Part shown: in pieces, positions 7,201-16,174 of the stretch
Numbering within the stretch: the first letter of the stretch is position 1
How the letters are laid out: each line of letters begins with the position of its first letter
Assembly: GCA_044221555.1 (NCBI GenBank)
Contig: JBGAOY010000012.1
Location: 62,001-126,000, forward strand
Source of the DNA: JAEUJM01 sp044221555
Lineage (GTDB): Bacteria > Actinomycetota > Acidimicrobiia > Acidimicrobiales > DATDAH01
DNA length: 64,000 nucleotides
Direction: 5' to 3'
The notes under the pieces: generated by a model
What the model was told of the DNA's origin: nothing
Database searches by the model: none
Seen by the model: the letters and a program-made list of their open reading frames with translations, nothing else
Translations under genes and position numbers: made by a program

Positions 7201-8883
7201 TCAGATGTTGCCGCCGTTGGGCACCGAGGCCATGCGGTAGCAGGCGCGGCCGGCCCGCTTGGCCCGGTACATGGCGGTGTCGGCGGCGGCGATGAGGGCG
7301 CTGGGGTCGTCGATGCCCGACGCCACCGCCACGCCGATCGACATGGTCATGTCCACCTGGCGACCTTCGACCATGAGCGGTTGGGTCATGGTGCTCAGTA
7401 GGCGGCTGGCGAGCACGCCGGCGTCGTCGGGGCCCTCGAGGTCCTCGGCCAGCACCACGAACTCGTCGCCGCCGAAACGGCTGATGGTGTCACCGGGGCG
7501 GACCGCCCGGCCCATCTCCTCGGCCATCGTCATCAGGAGCTGATCGCCGACGGCGTGGCCGAAGGTGTCGTTGATCACCTTGAAGTGATCGAGGTCGCAG
7601 AACAGGATCGCCACGGTGGTGTGGTGGCGCAGCGACCGGTCGAGGGCGTGGCCCACCCGGTCGATGAACAGCTGGCGGTTCGGGAGCCCGGTGAGTCCGT
7701 CGTGGGTGGCGCGGTAGGCGAGGGCGGCGTTGCGCTCGCGCAGCGTCTCCTCCAGGCGCCGGTGGTCGTTGATGTCGTCGATCTGCACCGACAGCACACG
7801 GTCACCGGTGGACGTCTGGCGGACCATGGTGGCGGTCAGCCGGCTCCAGATCTCCTGGCCGTCCGGTCGGACCAGGCGCACGTCGACCGGTGCGGCCTCG
7901 TCGGGCGACCGCAGGAAGTCGCGCACCACCTCGACGTCGCCCGGGTGCACGACCGCACCGAGGTTGGTGGTGAGCAGCTCACGCTCCTCACGCCCGGTGA
8001 GCTCGCGCAGGGTCTGGTTCACCTCGGTGAAGCGGCCGCCGTCGTCCAGCCGGGCCAACCCGTGGGGGGAGTGCTCGAACTGCTGGCCGAACTCCTCGAG
8101 CATCGACTCGGCCCGCCGCACCTCGGTGACGTCACGGGCGGCCACGGCCACGCTCTCGACGTCGGGGTCGTCGAGGAAATTGGTGAGGTGCGCGGCCAGG
8201 ATGCCCGGGGTGCCGTCGGCCCGGGTGACGTGCAGGTCGCAGGCGACCCGCTCGCTCGGTGACTGCAGGAGCCGCTCCCAGGCGTCGCGCAGCACGCCGA
8301 GCGACTCGACGTGGACCATCGAGCTGAGCGACTGGCCCACGAGGCGGGCGGGCACGACCCCGAGGATGCGCATGCTCACCGTGCTGGCGTACCGGATCAC
8401 CTGGTCGGCGTCGGTGAGCAGCGTCAGGTCGCCGGAGGCGTCGAGCAGTGCCCGTAGGCGCTTCGGCCGGTCGGCCTCCTCGGGCTCGAGCCGGCGACGG
8501 CGGCTGAGGTCGCGCACGGCCACCAGCACGCCCTGCACGTCGGGGTCGTCGATCAGGTTGCCCGCGACCAGCTCGAGCGTGCGCCACCCGGTGCGGCCGG
8601 CGGCCCGCATCTCCACGGGGACGGTGGGGCCGGGCCGACTCAGGGCGGTGCTGATGGCGTCGTCCACCAGGCGGCGATCGTCGGGGTGGATCAGGTCGAA
8701 GAACGCCGCGGCCCGGTCCTCCATGGCGACCTCGCCGGGACCCAACCGGGGTGGGCCGGTGATCCCGGTGTCCGAGGTGTAACGGACGCCCCCGCGAGGA
8801 TCGATCACGATCACCAGGTCACTCAGTTGACCCACGAGTCCCCGGAAGAATTCCGCTGACAGATCGGCTTTCTCCTCGGTCAC
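7201..8883 (-). CDS. Three-PAS diguanylate cyclase
   Basis: Makes cyclic di-GMP from two GTP. The 560-aa protein has three PAS domains (about 10-130, 140-260, 265-385) and a GGDEF domain (about 395-555). The active-site motif is intact (RFGGDEF, GGDEF 471-475). An RPGD placed five residues before it matches the RxxD product-inhibition I-site. No transmembrane segment is evident, so PAS domains probably sense a cytosolic cue. The GTG start has a strong AAGGAGGG RBS. The gene reads toward the 88-bp repeat array. There is no EAL domain. Confidence 0.9.
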   Translation of the reverse strand: MTEEKADLSAEFFRGLVGQLSDLVIVIDPRGGVRYTSDTGITGPPRLGPGEVAMEDRAAAFFDLIHPDDRRLVDDAISTALSRPGPTVPVEMRAAGRTGWRTLELVAGNLIDDPDVQGVLVAVRDLSRRRRLEPEEADRPKRLRALLDASGDLTLLTDADQVIRYASTVSMRILGVVPARLVGQSLSSMVHVESLGVLRDAWERLLQSPSERVACDLHVTRADGTPGILAAHLTNFLDDPDVESVAVAARDVTEVRRAESMLEEFGQQFEHSPHGLARLDDGGRFTEVNQTLRELTGREERELLTTNLGAVVHPGDVEVVRDFLRSPDEAAPVDVRLVRPDGQEIWSRLTATMVRQTSTGDRVLSVQIDDINDHRRLEETLRERNAALAYRATHDGLTGLPNRQLFIDRVGHALDRSLRHHTTVAILFCDLDHFKVINDTFGHAVGDQLLMTMAEEMGRAVRPGDTISRFGGDEFVVLAEDLEGPDDAGVLASRLLSTMTQPLMVEGRQVDMTMSIGVAVASGIDDPSALIAAADTAMYRAKRAGRACYRMASVPNGGNI

Positions 8884-9080
8884 AATTCCCTCCTTCCGCC
8901 GGTGAGGGTTGTCTCCGCTTGATCAGCCAGTTCGCTTGATCGCCAGGACCCGTGCCGCCGTGCTCACCACTCTAGGTGAAAAATCCGACCTCGGAAAGTG
9001 GGAATCGTTCAAGTCGACCGGAAATTCGGCCGATGAGCGTGGCGCTCGCGCCGCGAAGCGTGGTTCCGGCGCAGTCGTGC

Positions 9081-9677
9081 TCAGCCCTGGCGGACGCCGC
9101 GGAGGCCGGCCCAGACCAGTTCGGCCACCTGCGCGGCCAGGCGCTCCGCGCCGATGCCGTTGGGGTTGGCCAGCCAGTGCCGGCTGGTGCCCTCGGCCAC
9201 GCCGACCACGCCGTGGGCCAGGAGCGTGCGATGGGCCGGGTCGAGGCCGTCCACGTCGATCAGCTCGGCCACGAAGCGCGCGATCGACGCCTCGACGTGT
9301 TGCGCGACGACCAGGAACTCGTCGTCGGTGCGTGACCCACCCGCGAAGAGCAGCTGAAACGCCTCGCGCTGGTCGGCCACGAACTCGAAGTAGGCCCGCA
9401 GCCCGGCCTCGACCTGCTGGCGGGGCCCGCCGGCGTCGGTGGTGGCCTCGGCGATGGCCACCTCGAGCCGGCCGCCGACGTCACGCAAGAGCTCGAGGTA
9501 GAGCTCGCGCTTGGACTGGAAGTGCTGGTACAGGACGGGCTTGGTGACCCCGGCGGCCTCGGCCACGTCGTTCATCGACGCCTCGTGGTACCCCTCCCGG
9601 GCGAAGACCCCGAGCGCGACGTCGAGCAACTGGCGGCGCCGCTCGGCAGCAGGCAGGCGAGTGGTGGACGTGCCCAT
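9081..9677 (-). CDS. TetR/AcrR-family transcriptional regulator
   Basis: 198 aa. The N-terminal helix-turn-helix follows the TetR pattern: RRRQLLDVALGVFAREGYHE, then MNDVAEAAGVTKPVLYQHFQSKRELY. It is followed by an all-helical ligand domain. ATG 9677 is preferred over TTG 9686 because a TAGGTT -10 box (9690-9685 on this strand) ends 7 nt before it, implying a leaderless mRNA. The TTACC-N4-GGTAA palindrome at 9701-9714 covers its -35 region, so autoregulation is likely. The same site occurs at the acyl-CoA dehydrogenase promoter, suggesting a fatty-acid-responsive regulator. Confidence 0.9.
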   Translation of the reverse strand: MGTSTTRLPAAERRRQLLDVALGVFAREGYHEASMNDVAEAAGVTKPVLYQHFQSKRELYLELLRDVGGRLEVAIAEATTDAGGPRQQVEAGLRAYFEFVADQREAFQLLFAGGSRTDDEFLVVAQHVEASIARFVAELIDVDGLDPAHRTLLAHGVVGVAEGTSRHWLANPNGIGAERLAAQVAELVWAGLRGVRQG

Positions 9678-9684
9678 CGGGTCC

Positions 9685-9714
9685 AACCTACCCGCCGTTG
9701 TTACCCGTCGGTAA
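9685..9714 (-). promoter_or_regulatory. tetR leaderless promoter and operator
   Basis: The operator is TTACC-CGTC-GGTAA (9701-9714), a 14-bp inverted repeat with the same half-sites and spacing as 5530-5543. The -10 box TAGGTT runs 9690-9685. A bound repressor would block the -35 region. Confidence 0.65.
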
Positions 9715-9746
9715 GTTGCCCTCCGGGGGCGTTGCCGAGGAGCGGG

Positions 9747-10061
9747 TCATCCCCCTGCTGGGGGTCCGTCGGGTGGTCCGGGTGCCCGGTTGGTGGGGCG
9801 CCCCTGCTCGGCGTCATCCCGCTCGGCGGCCTTCACGCCGTAACCGAACACGATGGCCGGGGCGAGGATCACCGACCCGATCACCATCGCGCCCACGATG
9901 AGCGACACGAGATCGTCGGTGAAGTCGATCACGAACCCCACGAAGAAGCCGACGATGGCGACGGCGAACAGGCCGTAGCCCACCCGCTGGCCCAGATCGA
10001 CCCAGCGCTTGATGCGGGCCCGGCGGGCCAGCACCTCGTCCTGGGTCTCGTTGCCCCTCAC
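9747..10061 (-). CDS. Small two-helix membrane protein, unknown function
   Basis: 104 aa. Two hydrophobic helices lie near residues 24-44 (VGYGLFAVAIVGFFVGFVI) and 48-73, with a basic N-terminus and a Pro-rich tail. I do not recognise the family. The GTG at 10061 is preceded by AGGTGG with a 5-nt gap; an in-frame GTG at 10070 is an alternative. It begins 10 bp after the stop of the glycosyltransferase gene on the same strand, so the two are probably cotranscribed. Confidence 0.65.
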   Translation of the reverse strand: MRGNETQDEVLARRARIKRWVDLGQRVGYGLFAVAIVGFFVGFVIDFTDDLVSLIVGAMVIGSVILAPAIVFGYGVKAAERDDAEQGRPTNRAPGPPDGPPAGG

Positions 10062-10071
10062 TGAATCCACC

Positions 10072-11100
10072 TCATGGCCGCCAGCCTGCCTCATCGAGCA
10101 GGGCGGCCACGTGGTCGGTCTGGGCCTCCCACGAGAACTGCCGCCGGGCCAGGCGCTCGTTGTGGTCGAGCAGCGACGGGTCGGGGGCCGCGAGCCAGCG
10201 GCGCAGGGGCTCGGGATCGTCGGTGGGGAACCAGCGGAAGCCCACCCAGCGCAGCTCCTGGGCGACGGGGTAGCGGGCCACCGCCGCCGGGGTGCGGTAG
10301 ATGGCGGCCTCGATCGGGGGGTTGCCGAACCCCTCCCAGGTGGAAGGGAACACCACGGCATCGGCCGGGGCGTAGATGTTCGGGCCGTGGGCCATCGGCC
10401 GGTGGATCACGCGGCACCGGGCGGCGCGCAGCAGGCGGTCGAGCTCGGGCCCGTAGCCCTCCTCCGGGCCGCCCAGCAGCCAGTAGGTGGCGCCCATGGC
10501 CTCGGCCATGGCGATGGCGGCGGGGATCCCCTTGCGGGCGATGGCCCGGACCGGGTGCACGAGGAGCAGCTCGCCGGGTGCGACGCCGAGCTCACGCCGG
10601 GTGGCGTCCCGGTCGCCGACGGGCCCGTCCACGTCGAACCCGTTGTAGATCGTGAACGACGGGATGCCCCGCTCGGCCAGCTGCCGGCGGGTGAGCTGGT
10701 TGATGCAGACGTGGCGCCACGCGGGGTCGTCGGGCGGCAGCTCCGTCACGTGGGCGAACCGCTCGCGCTGCCACGGCGGGTCGTGGTGGTGCAGGATGGC
10801 GGGCCGCCCGCGGAGCACCAGCGCCACCGCCCGCGAAGCCGGCAGGTTGAGCGGGAGCGACAGCAGGTTCTCGACCAGCACCAGGTCGGCGTCCAGCAGG
10901 GCCTCGTCCACCTCGTCGATCTCGGGCGGCACGGCCGCCCCCCACGCGAGCCCGGGGACGAGGCGGTCGACGGGACCGTCGCCGGCCACCGTGACCACGT
11001 CGAACCCCAGGTGGGCGAGCGAGCGGCCCCAGCTCTCGGCGATGACCGACACGCCGTCGGCCTGGCCGAGGCGGAACGAGACGATGGCGCAGGTGGGCAC
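10072..11100 (-). CDS. GT4-type glycosyltransferase
   Basis: A GT-B retaining glycosyltransferase of about 342 aa. The C-terminal half has the nucleotide-sugar site pattern STWEGFGNPPIEAA (the two Glu of the E-x7-E motif). The N-terminal half has an acceptor-side Rossmann fold beginning CAIVSFRLGQADGVS. Donor and acceptor are unknown. GTG 11100 is chosen because it starts the first beta strand; longer forms would overlap the divergent glycosidase gene that starts at 11138. The downstream small membrane protein probably shares its mRNA. Confidence 0.8.
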   Translation of the reverse strand: MPTCAIVSFRLGQADGVSVIAESWGRSLAHLGFDVVTVAGDGPVDRLVPGLAWGAAVPPEIDEVDEALLDADLVLVENLLSLPLNLPASRAVALVLRGRPAILHHHDPPWQRERFAHVTELPPDDPAWRHVCINQLTRRQLAERGIPSFTIYNGFDVDGPVGDRDATRRELGVAPGELLLVHPVRAIARKGIPAAIAMAEAMGATYWLLGGPEEGYGPELDRLLRAARCRVIHRPMAHGPNIYAPADAVVFPSTWEGFGNPPIEAAIYRTPAAVARYPVAQELRWVGFRWFPTDDPEPLRRWLAAPDPSLLDHNERLARRQFSWEAQTDHVAALLDEAGWRP

Positions 11101-11137
11101 GAGCAGGCAGGCGCTTTCGGGGTGGTAGGCAAGGACG

Positions 11138-12385
11138 ATGGGGGACGGTGCCGCCGGGCGCGACGACACGGTACCGAGCGACCTGCGCGATCGGGTGCGA
11201 GCGGTCATGGAGGCCCACTGGCGCGAGGTCGACGGGTTCGGCTTCACCGTCCCCAACGCCACGGTCTACCCGTGGCAGTGGCTGTGGGACTCGTGCTTCC
11301 ACTCGATCATCTGGGCCGAGCTGGGCGACGGCGAGCGGGCGGTGCGCGAGCTGCAGTCCTTGTTCGCCCACCAGGACGACGACGGCTTCGTCCCCCACGT
11401 GATCCACCACGGCGATCCGGGCCACCACGCCGAGTTCTGGGGCCGCCGGGGCACCTCGTCGATCACCCAGCCCCCGATGTACGGCCACGCCATCGCCCAG
11501 CTCGTCGAGCGGGGGGTCGACGTGCCCGCCGAACTGATCGAGCGGGCGCGCTTCGGCCTCGAGTTCCTGTTGCGCCGCCGAAGCCGGGACCAGGAATCGG
11601 GGCTGGTGACGGTGGTGCACCCCTGGGAGACGGGTGCCGACAACAGCCCGCGGTGGGACGACTTCTGTCCCGGTGGCTTCGACGTGGGCCGGTGGAAGCA
11701 GGTGAAGGGCGACCTGCTCGCCTCCGTCGAGCGGTCGCCCTCGGGGGCTCCGCTCCACAACCCGGCGTTCCCGGTGGCACCGATCGGCTTCAACGCCCTG
11801 GTGGTCTGGAACGCCTGGGAACTGTCGCCCCTTGCGGGGGCGGAGGACGAGACGAGGGAGCTCCTCGAGCTCGCTGACCGGCTCGAGGGCCGCTGGGACG
11901 ACACCCTGCAGACCTGGGTGGACGGTGGGTCGTCGGCCAGCGGGTCCGGGCGGGTCCGCACCCTCGATGCCCTGCTCGGCCTCCTCGTGACCGTTCGGCC
12001 CGAGCGCGACGACGCACTGTTCGGCCAACTGGACGACTCGTCGGCCTTCGGTGGCGCGTTCGGGCCTGCCGGGGTGCACCGCGCCGAGCCCACCTTCGAC
12101 CGACGTGGGTACTGGCGGGGCGCGGCCTGGCCGCAGCTCAACTACCTCCTGTGGCGCGCTGCTCTGGCGGGACGCGAGCTGGCAGGCCGAGGCGTCGCCG
12201 GTGCCGAGGGTCTGGCCGCGACCACACTCGCCGGGGCTCGGGCCTCCGACCTCGCCGAATACTGGGATCCGGACGACGGCACCGGATTGGGCGCCATCCC
12301 GCAGTCGTGGACCGGGCTCGCCCTGGTGGTGGCCAACCATCACGGACGCCGCTCGGCGAGGGTGGGTGGGGCCGCTGAGCGGTAA
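11138..12385 (+). CDS. GH63-like (alpha/alpha)6-barrel glycosidase
   Basis: 415 aa. Motifs of the GH63/mannosylglycerate-hydrolase-like barrel are seen: YPWQWLWDSCFHSIIW near the N-terminus, ITQPPMYGHA, HPWETGADNSPRW, and YWRGAAWPQLNYLLW near the C-terminus. Relatives hydrolyse mannosyl- or glucosylglycerate or trim alpha-glucosides; the substrate here is unknown. There is no signal peptide, so it is likely cytosolic. It is divergent from the glycosyltransferase gene with only 37 bp between start codons, suggesting opposing steps on one glycan or solute. A TAGGCA sits 6 nt before the ATG. Confidence 0.75.
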   Translation: MGDGAAGRDDTVPSDLRDRVRAVMEAHWREVDGFGFTVPNATVYPWQWLWDSCFHSIIWAELGDGERAVRELQSLFAHQDDDGFVPHVIHHGDPGHHAEFWGRRGTSSITQPPMYGHAIAQLVERGVDVPAELIERARFGLEFLLRRRSRDQESGLVTVVHPWETGADNSPRWDDFCPGGFDVGRWKQVKGDLLASVERSPSGAPLHNPAFPVAPIGFNALVVWNAWELSPLAGAEDETRELLELADRLEGRWDDTLQTWVDGGSSASGSGRVRTLDALLGLLVTVRPERDDALFGQLDDSSAFGGAFGPAGVHRAEPTFDRRGYWRGAAWPQLNYLLWRAALAGRELAGRGVAGAEGLAATTLAGARASDLAEYWDPDDGTGLGAIPQSWTGLALVVANHHGRRSARVGGAAER

Positions 12386-12502
12386 ATCGGCGCCACGGTC
12401 CGCCGATAGAGTCTCAGGCAGCTGCCGGGGTGCTCCAACCCGGGTGAGAGCGATGCTGGGCCATACGTCGCTCGGGCGAGACGTCGGATCAGGAGGCGCG
12501 GA

Positions 12503-15274
12503 GTGGGTCAACGGTGCGGGTGGCGCCTCGGACGCTCGACGATGCTGGCTGCGCTGGTGCTGGCACTGGCCGCGATCGGCTCCGCCTGGAGCACCGACGC
12601 GGTCTCGCGGGCCTCAGCCGAAGCGCCGCTGGCCGGGACCGGGTCGCTGTCGGGCATCGTCACCACCGAGACCACCCACGAGGTGTTGGCCGGCGCCTGG
12701 GTGGCGGTGTTGCGGTCCCGGGACTTCACCCTGGCTGCCGAGGCGGTGGCCGATGACAGCGGGGCCTATGCCGTTGACCTCCCGGCCGGCTCGTACTACC
12801 TCTACCTCATCGACCCCACCGGCCGACACGGCGCCGGGTTCTGGGGTGCGCCCGACCTCGTCCGCGTCTCAGCCACCGAGGTCACGAGCGTTGATCCGAC
12901 CATGGCCCTGTCCACCGGGTCGCTGACCGGCGTGGTGTCCGACGACGTCTCGGGCGAGCCGATCAGCGGCGCGTGGGTCATCGCCCTCACCGCCGGCGGA
13001 GCCCCCGAGGCTGCAGCGATCACCGACGGCTCCGGGCGGTTCACGCTCACCGGCCTGCGTGCCGGCGAGCACCGCATCGCGTACCTCGACCCGACCGCCA
13101 CCCACGCGACCGAGTTCTACGCCGACTCGGCCGATGCCGTCGGCTCTGCCGTGGTGCCCGTCCCCGCCGGTGGCACCGCGTCGGCAGACGCGTCACTCCC
13201 CCGTCAGATCGAGACGGTTGCATTCGCGGCGCTGCGGGGAAGGGTGACAGAGGTGGGCTCGGAGCGCGTGCTGCCGGGCGCGTTGGTGATCGCGCTCCGC
13301 GCAGACGACTACACGCTGGCCGGCGCCACCGTCACGGGCGGCTCGGGCCGGTATCGGCTGAACGTACAGCCGGGCAGCTACAAGCTGGCCATCCTCGATC
13401 CGACGGGGAACCATGACATGCAGTGGTACCGCGACCAGCCGTATCACGGCCTCGACGAGGCTGAGTCGGTCGCCGCCCCCTCGACCACGAACGTGGCGCT
13501 GGCCTCCAGCACCGGAGTCCTGCAGGGGAGCGTGGCGGACGAGGGCTCGGGCGAGCCGGTCGCCGACGCCTGGGTGCTGACCATCGATGCCACGGGCGAG
13601 GTCCGCGGGGCGGTGACCGACGCCACCGGCCATTTCGAGGCGACCGGTCTCCCCGTGGGCACCTACCGCGCCGCGTTGATCGACACGAGAGCCGGGCGGC
13701 CCCTCGAATACTGGAGCGACAGCCCTGACTTCGCCGGGGCGGAGGCCATCACCGTGACGGCGTCCTCCACCGCGACCATCACCGCGGGCTTGGACGAGCC
13801 GAGGCCCCCACCGCTCCTCGACTCGGCCACCGGCTGGTGGTCCGCGGCGTCCGGCCTGCAGGCGGACGGCTCGCTGTCGGACGAGAGCGGGGCCGGTCAC
13901 GACATGACGCTGCACGAGGGCTACGCACCGTCGTACCCTCCGGCCCTCGTCGCGCCTGATCCCAGCCTCGGTCGCCAGCTGTTCAGCCCAGGGTGGGACG
14001 ACATGTACCTCGACACGCCCGACCCGGCCGCACCCGTCACGGGGGTCGACGTCGCGTGGTCCGGCGACCTCGAGCACGTCCTGGCGGTCAACGCCGACAA
14101 GGAGATCAACTGGGTCGTCCACCAGGGAAGCAGCGCGGATGGCTCGTTGGCGTGGGCCGTGGGCATCGTGACCGCCACCGGCCACGTCATCGTCGAGCGG
14201 TCCGAGGACGGCGTCACGGCGTCGTCGATCACCAGCCACAGTCCGTTCCCGACGGGCGCTCAACGGGGCGCGGTCACAGTCGACCCCGAGTCCGGCGACC
14301 TGACCCTGTACCGCCAGGCGATCGACGCGCCCGCCGCGGCCTTCGACCTGCCGTACACCGACCCGTCGTGGGAGGTGGTCGACACGGTGGGCGGGACCGG
14401 GCCGATGTCGCTGTTCGACAGCGCCGCCCCCATCCGCCACTCCTCGGCGATCCCGCGGGATCTCGTCGAGGGAAGGACCGCGGAGGGCTGGTTCAAGGCG
14501 CTGTACCGCCTCCGGGTCCGCTCCGCGCCGGATGGTGTCGACGCCGCGTCGTTCGACGTCGGCCTCATCCCAACCGAGCCCGAGTGGTTCACCGAGACGG
14601 GCCTGCCCCCGCTGTACCCGGAGAACGACGATGCCTGGGCCCGCAGCACGTCGTTCCCTGGCCATGCGGGCGACATGTGGACGATCCACAACTACATGAC
14701 GGGCAGCTACCCCATCCTGATCGTCGATCGCCCCTACATCCTGTTCGGCAACCACTCCTACGGGTCGATGGGGGTGGACGAGGCGTTCGACATCGGGTCC
14801 GGCCAGGACCTTTCGGTCTGGATCGCGTACTCGTACCCGCGTGTCGGCGGCGGGGGAGGCCCCTTCGTGGGGGTCAAGAACTGGTCGTCCGACGGCGCCT
14901 CACCCGGATGGATGCTGTTGGACTCGCCGTTCTTCGGCGGGCCGTCGGCCGTCGTGAGCGATGGCGTGTCGGTGGTGTACGACCCGGCCCCCGACGCCAG
15001 CGACAGCCGGCTCGACATCTCGGGGTTCCAGGTCGATGGCAAGGCGAACACGATCCAGTCCTTCACGAACGGCACGGCCACCGATGCACCGGTTTCCCTC
15101 GATGGCCTGGGCCCCATCACCAGCCCGGGAACCGCGCTGACCGTGGCCGGCTACGGCGACGATGGCCCAGGCAGCGCCAGCTTCGCGTTCGCGGCCATGG
15201 CGGTGTTCCCGCGTCTGCTCACCCCGGACGAGATCCAGCGACTGCCGCTCGAGCTGGGCCTGGCCGGCGGGTAG
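12503..15274 (+). CDS. Secreted protein with four DPTGxH-type carboxypeptidase-regulatory-like repeats
   Basis: 923 aa with a Sec signal peptide (residues about 12-40). Residues 45-430 hold four beta-sandwich repeats of the CarboxypepD_reg/SdrD-B-like kind. Each has a GAWV-type strand, a GxYxxxLPxGxY strand and a closing DPTGxHxxEFW-like motif. The C-terminal 490 residues are unrecognised but contain LamG-like patterns. No catalytic motif was found. The GTG has AGGAGG 6 nt upstream. The same repeat module recurs at the C-terminus of the protein at 35806-39936. Probably an exported surface or matrix protein. Confidence 0.75.
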   Translation: MGQRCGWRLGRSTMLAALVLALAAIGSAWSTDAVSRASAEAPLAGTGSLSGIVTTETTHEVLAGAWVAVLRSRDFTLAAEAVADDSGAYAVDLPAGSYYLYLIDPTGRHGAGFWGAPDLVRVSATEVTSVDPTMALSTGSLTGVVSDDVSGEPISGAWVIALTAGGAPEAAAITDGSGRFTLTGLRAGEHRIAYLDPTATHATEFYADSADAVGSAVVPVPAGGTASADASLPRQIETVAFAALRGRVTEVGSERVLPGALVIALRADDYTLAGATVTGGSGRYRLNVQPGSYKLAILDPTGNHDMQWYRDQPYHGLDEAESVAAPSTTNVALASSTGVLQGSVADEGSGEPVADAWVLTIDATGEVRGAVTDATGHFEATGLPVGTYRAALIDTRAGRPLEYWSDSPDFAGAEAITVTASSTATITAGLDEPRPPPLLDSATGWWSAASGLQADGSLSDESGAGHDMTLHEGYAPSYPPALVAPDPSLGRQLFSPGWDDMYLDTPDPAAPVTGVDVAWSGDLEHVLAVNADKEINWVVHQGSSADGSLAWAVGIVTATGHVIVERSEDGVTASSITSHSPFPTGAQRGAVTVDPESGDLTLYRQAIDAPAAAFDLPYTDPSWEVVDTVGGTGPMSLFDSAAPIRHSSAIPRDLVEGRTAEGWFKALYRLRVRSAPDGVDAASFDVGLIPTEPEWFTETGLPPLYPENDDAWARSTSFPGHAGDMWTIHNYMTGSYPILIVDRPYILFGNHSYGSMGVDEAFDIGSGQDLSVWIAYSYPRVGGGGGPFVGVKNWSSDGASPGWMLLDSPFFGGPSAVVSDGVSVVYDPAPDASDSRLDISGFQVDGKANTIQSFTNGTATDAPVSLDGLGPITSPGTALTVAGYGDDGPGSASFAFAAMAVFPRLLTPDEIQRLPLELGLAGG

Positions 15275-15318
15275 GGGCGGCGACCGGGGCGGTCGCCTGG
15301 CGAGTCGCCGATCGTGGC

Positions 15319-15330
15319 TATCGTCGGCTC
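15319..15330 (+). promoter_or_regulatory. Leaderless promoter of the enoyl-CoA hydratase gene
   Basis: TATCGT (15319-15324) followed by 6 nt and then GTG 15331. This is the TANNNT-N6-start arrangement expected when transcription begins at the start codon. No Shine-Dalgarno is visible. Confidence 0.55.
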
Positions 15331-16128
15331 GTGCCCGCACCGGATGCCCACCGCGACGAACTCCTAGCCGAGGTGTCCGACGGCATCGGCCGCCTCACCA
15401 TCAACCGGCCCGAGCGCCGCAACGCCATGTCGTGGGGGGTCCTCACCGGCATGCGCGAGCACCTGGCCGCCTGGAAGCACGACCCCGACGTGCGGGTGGT
15501 CGTGCTCACCGGCGCCGGCGACAAGGCGTTCTGTGCCGGTGCCGACCTGACCGGCATGGCCGGCGATGCCGGCTACCTCGACCTGCACGACTCGCGCGGG
15601 GAGCTGGCCCGGCTGTTCCACGACCTCTGGGATCTGGGCAAGCCCACGGTGGCCAGGGTGCGGGGCTACTGCCTCGCCGGTGGGTTCGGCCTGGCCCTCT
15701 CGTGCGACCTGGTGGTGGCCGCCGAGGACGCCCAGTTCGGCACGCCCGAGATCGACGTCGGCCTGTGGCCCTACATGATCACCGTGCCGCTCATGCGCTC
15801 GATGCCGCCCAAGAAGGTGCTCGAGCTCATGATGACCGGCCGGCGGGTCGCCGCGGACGAGGCCGACCGGCTGGGCTTCGTCACCCAGGTGGTGCCGGTC
15901 GACGACCTCGACCCCGCGGTGGACACCCTCGCCGCCACCCTGGCGGCCAAGTCGCCCGCCACCATGAAGTTGGGGCGCGACTCGTTCTACGCCGTGTGGG
16001 ACCAGGCCGCCGACGACGCGCTGCGGCTCCTGCACCCGATGCTCACCATCACCTCGGCCACCGAGGACGCGGCGGAGGGCATCGCCGCCTTCGTCGAGAA
16101 GCGCGATCCCCAGTGGAAAGGCCGCTGA
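15331..16128 (+). CDS. Enoyl-CoA hydratase/isomerase family protein
   Basis: Crotonase-fold enzyme of 265 aa acting on an acyl-CoA, likely in beta-oxidation. The first oxyanion-hole segment is AFCAGADLTGM; the second is GYCLAGGFGLALSCDLVVA. In the canonical hydratase the second catalytic Glu follows the oxyanion hole; here FGTPEIDVGLWPYM keeps an acidic residue at the usual EIxxG position. The GTG start is set by the TATCGT box 6 nt upstream. It precedes an acyl-CoA carboxyltransferase gene by 46 bp on the same strand, suggesting an acyl-CoA operon. Confidence 0.88.
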   Translation: MPAPDAHRDELLAEVSDGIGRLTINRPERRNAMSWGVLTGMREHLAAWKHDPDVRVVVLTGAGDKAFCAGADLTGMAGDAGYLDLHDSRGELARLFHDLWDLGKPTVARVRGYCLAGGFGLALSCDLVVAAEDAQFGTPEIDVGLWPYMITVPLMRSMPPKKVLELMMTGRRVAADEADRLGFVTQVVPVDDLDPAVDTLAATLAAKSPATMKLGRDSFYAVWDQAADDALRLLHPMLTITSATEDAAEGIAAFVEKRDPQWKGR

Positions 16129-16174
16129 TGACCCTCCTGCCCGACCCGCGGGTTGCCGTGAACCGGGGCCGACG

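Noticed and set aside
11101..11262. N-terminal extension of the GT4 glycosyltransferase to 11262
   Set aside because: Would overlap the divergent GH63 gene by about 125 bp, and the added residues do not look like protein.
12418..12465. Possible TPP-like riboswitch before the 12503 gene
   Set aside because: GGGGTGCTC and GGTGAGAGC are reminiscent of one arm, but CTGAGA and the second arm are missing, and the gene is unrelated to thiamine.
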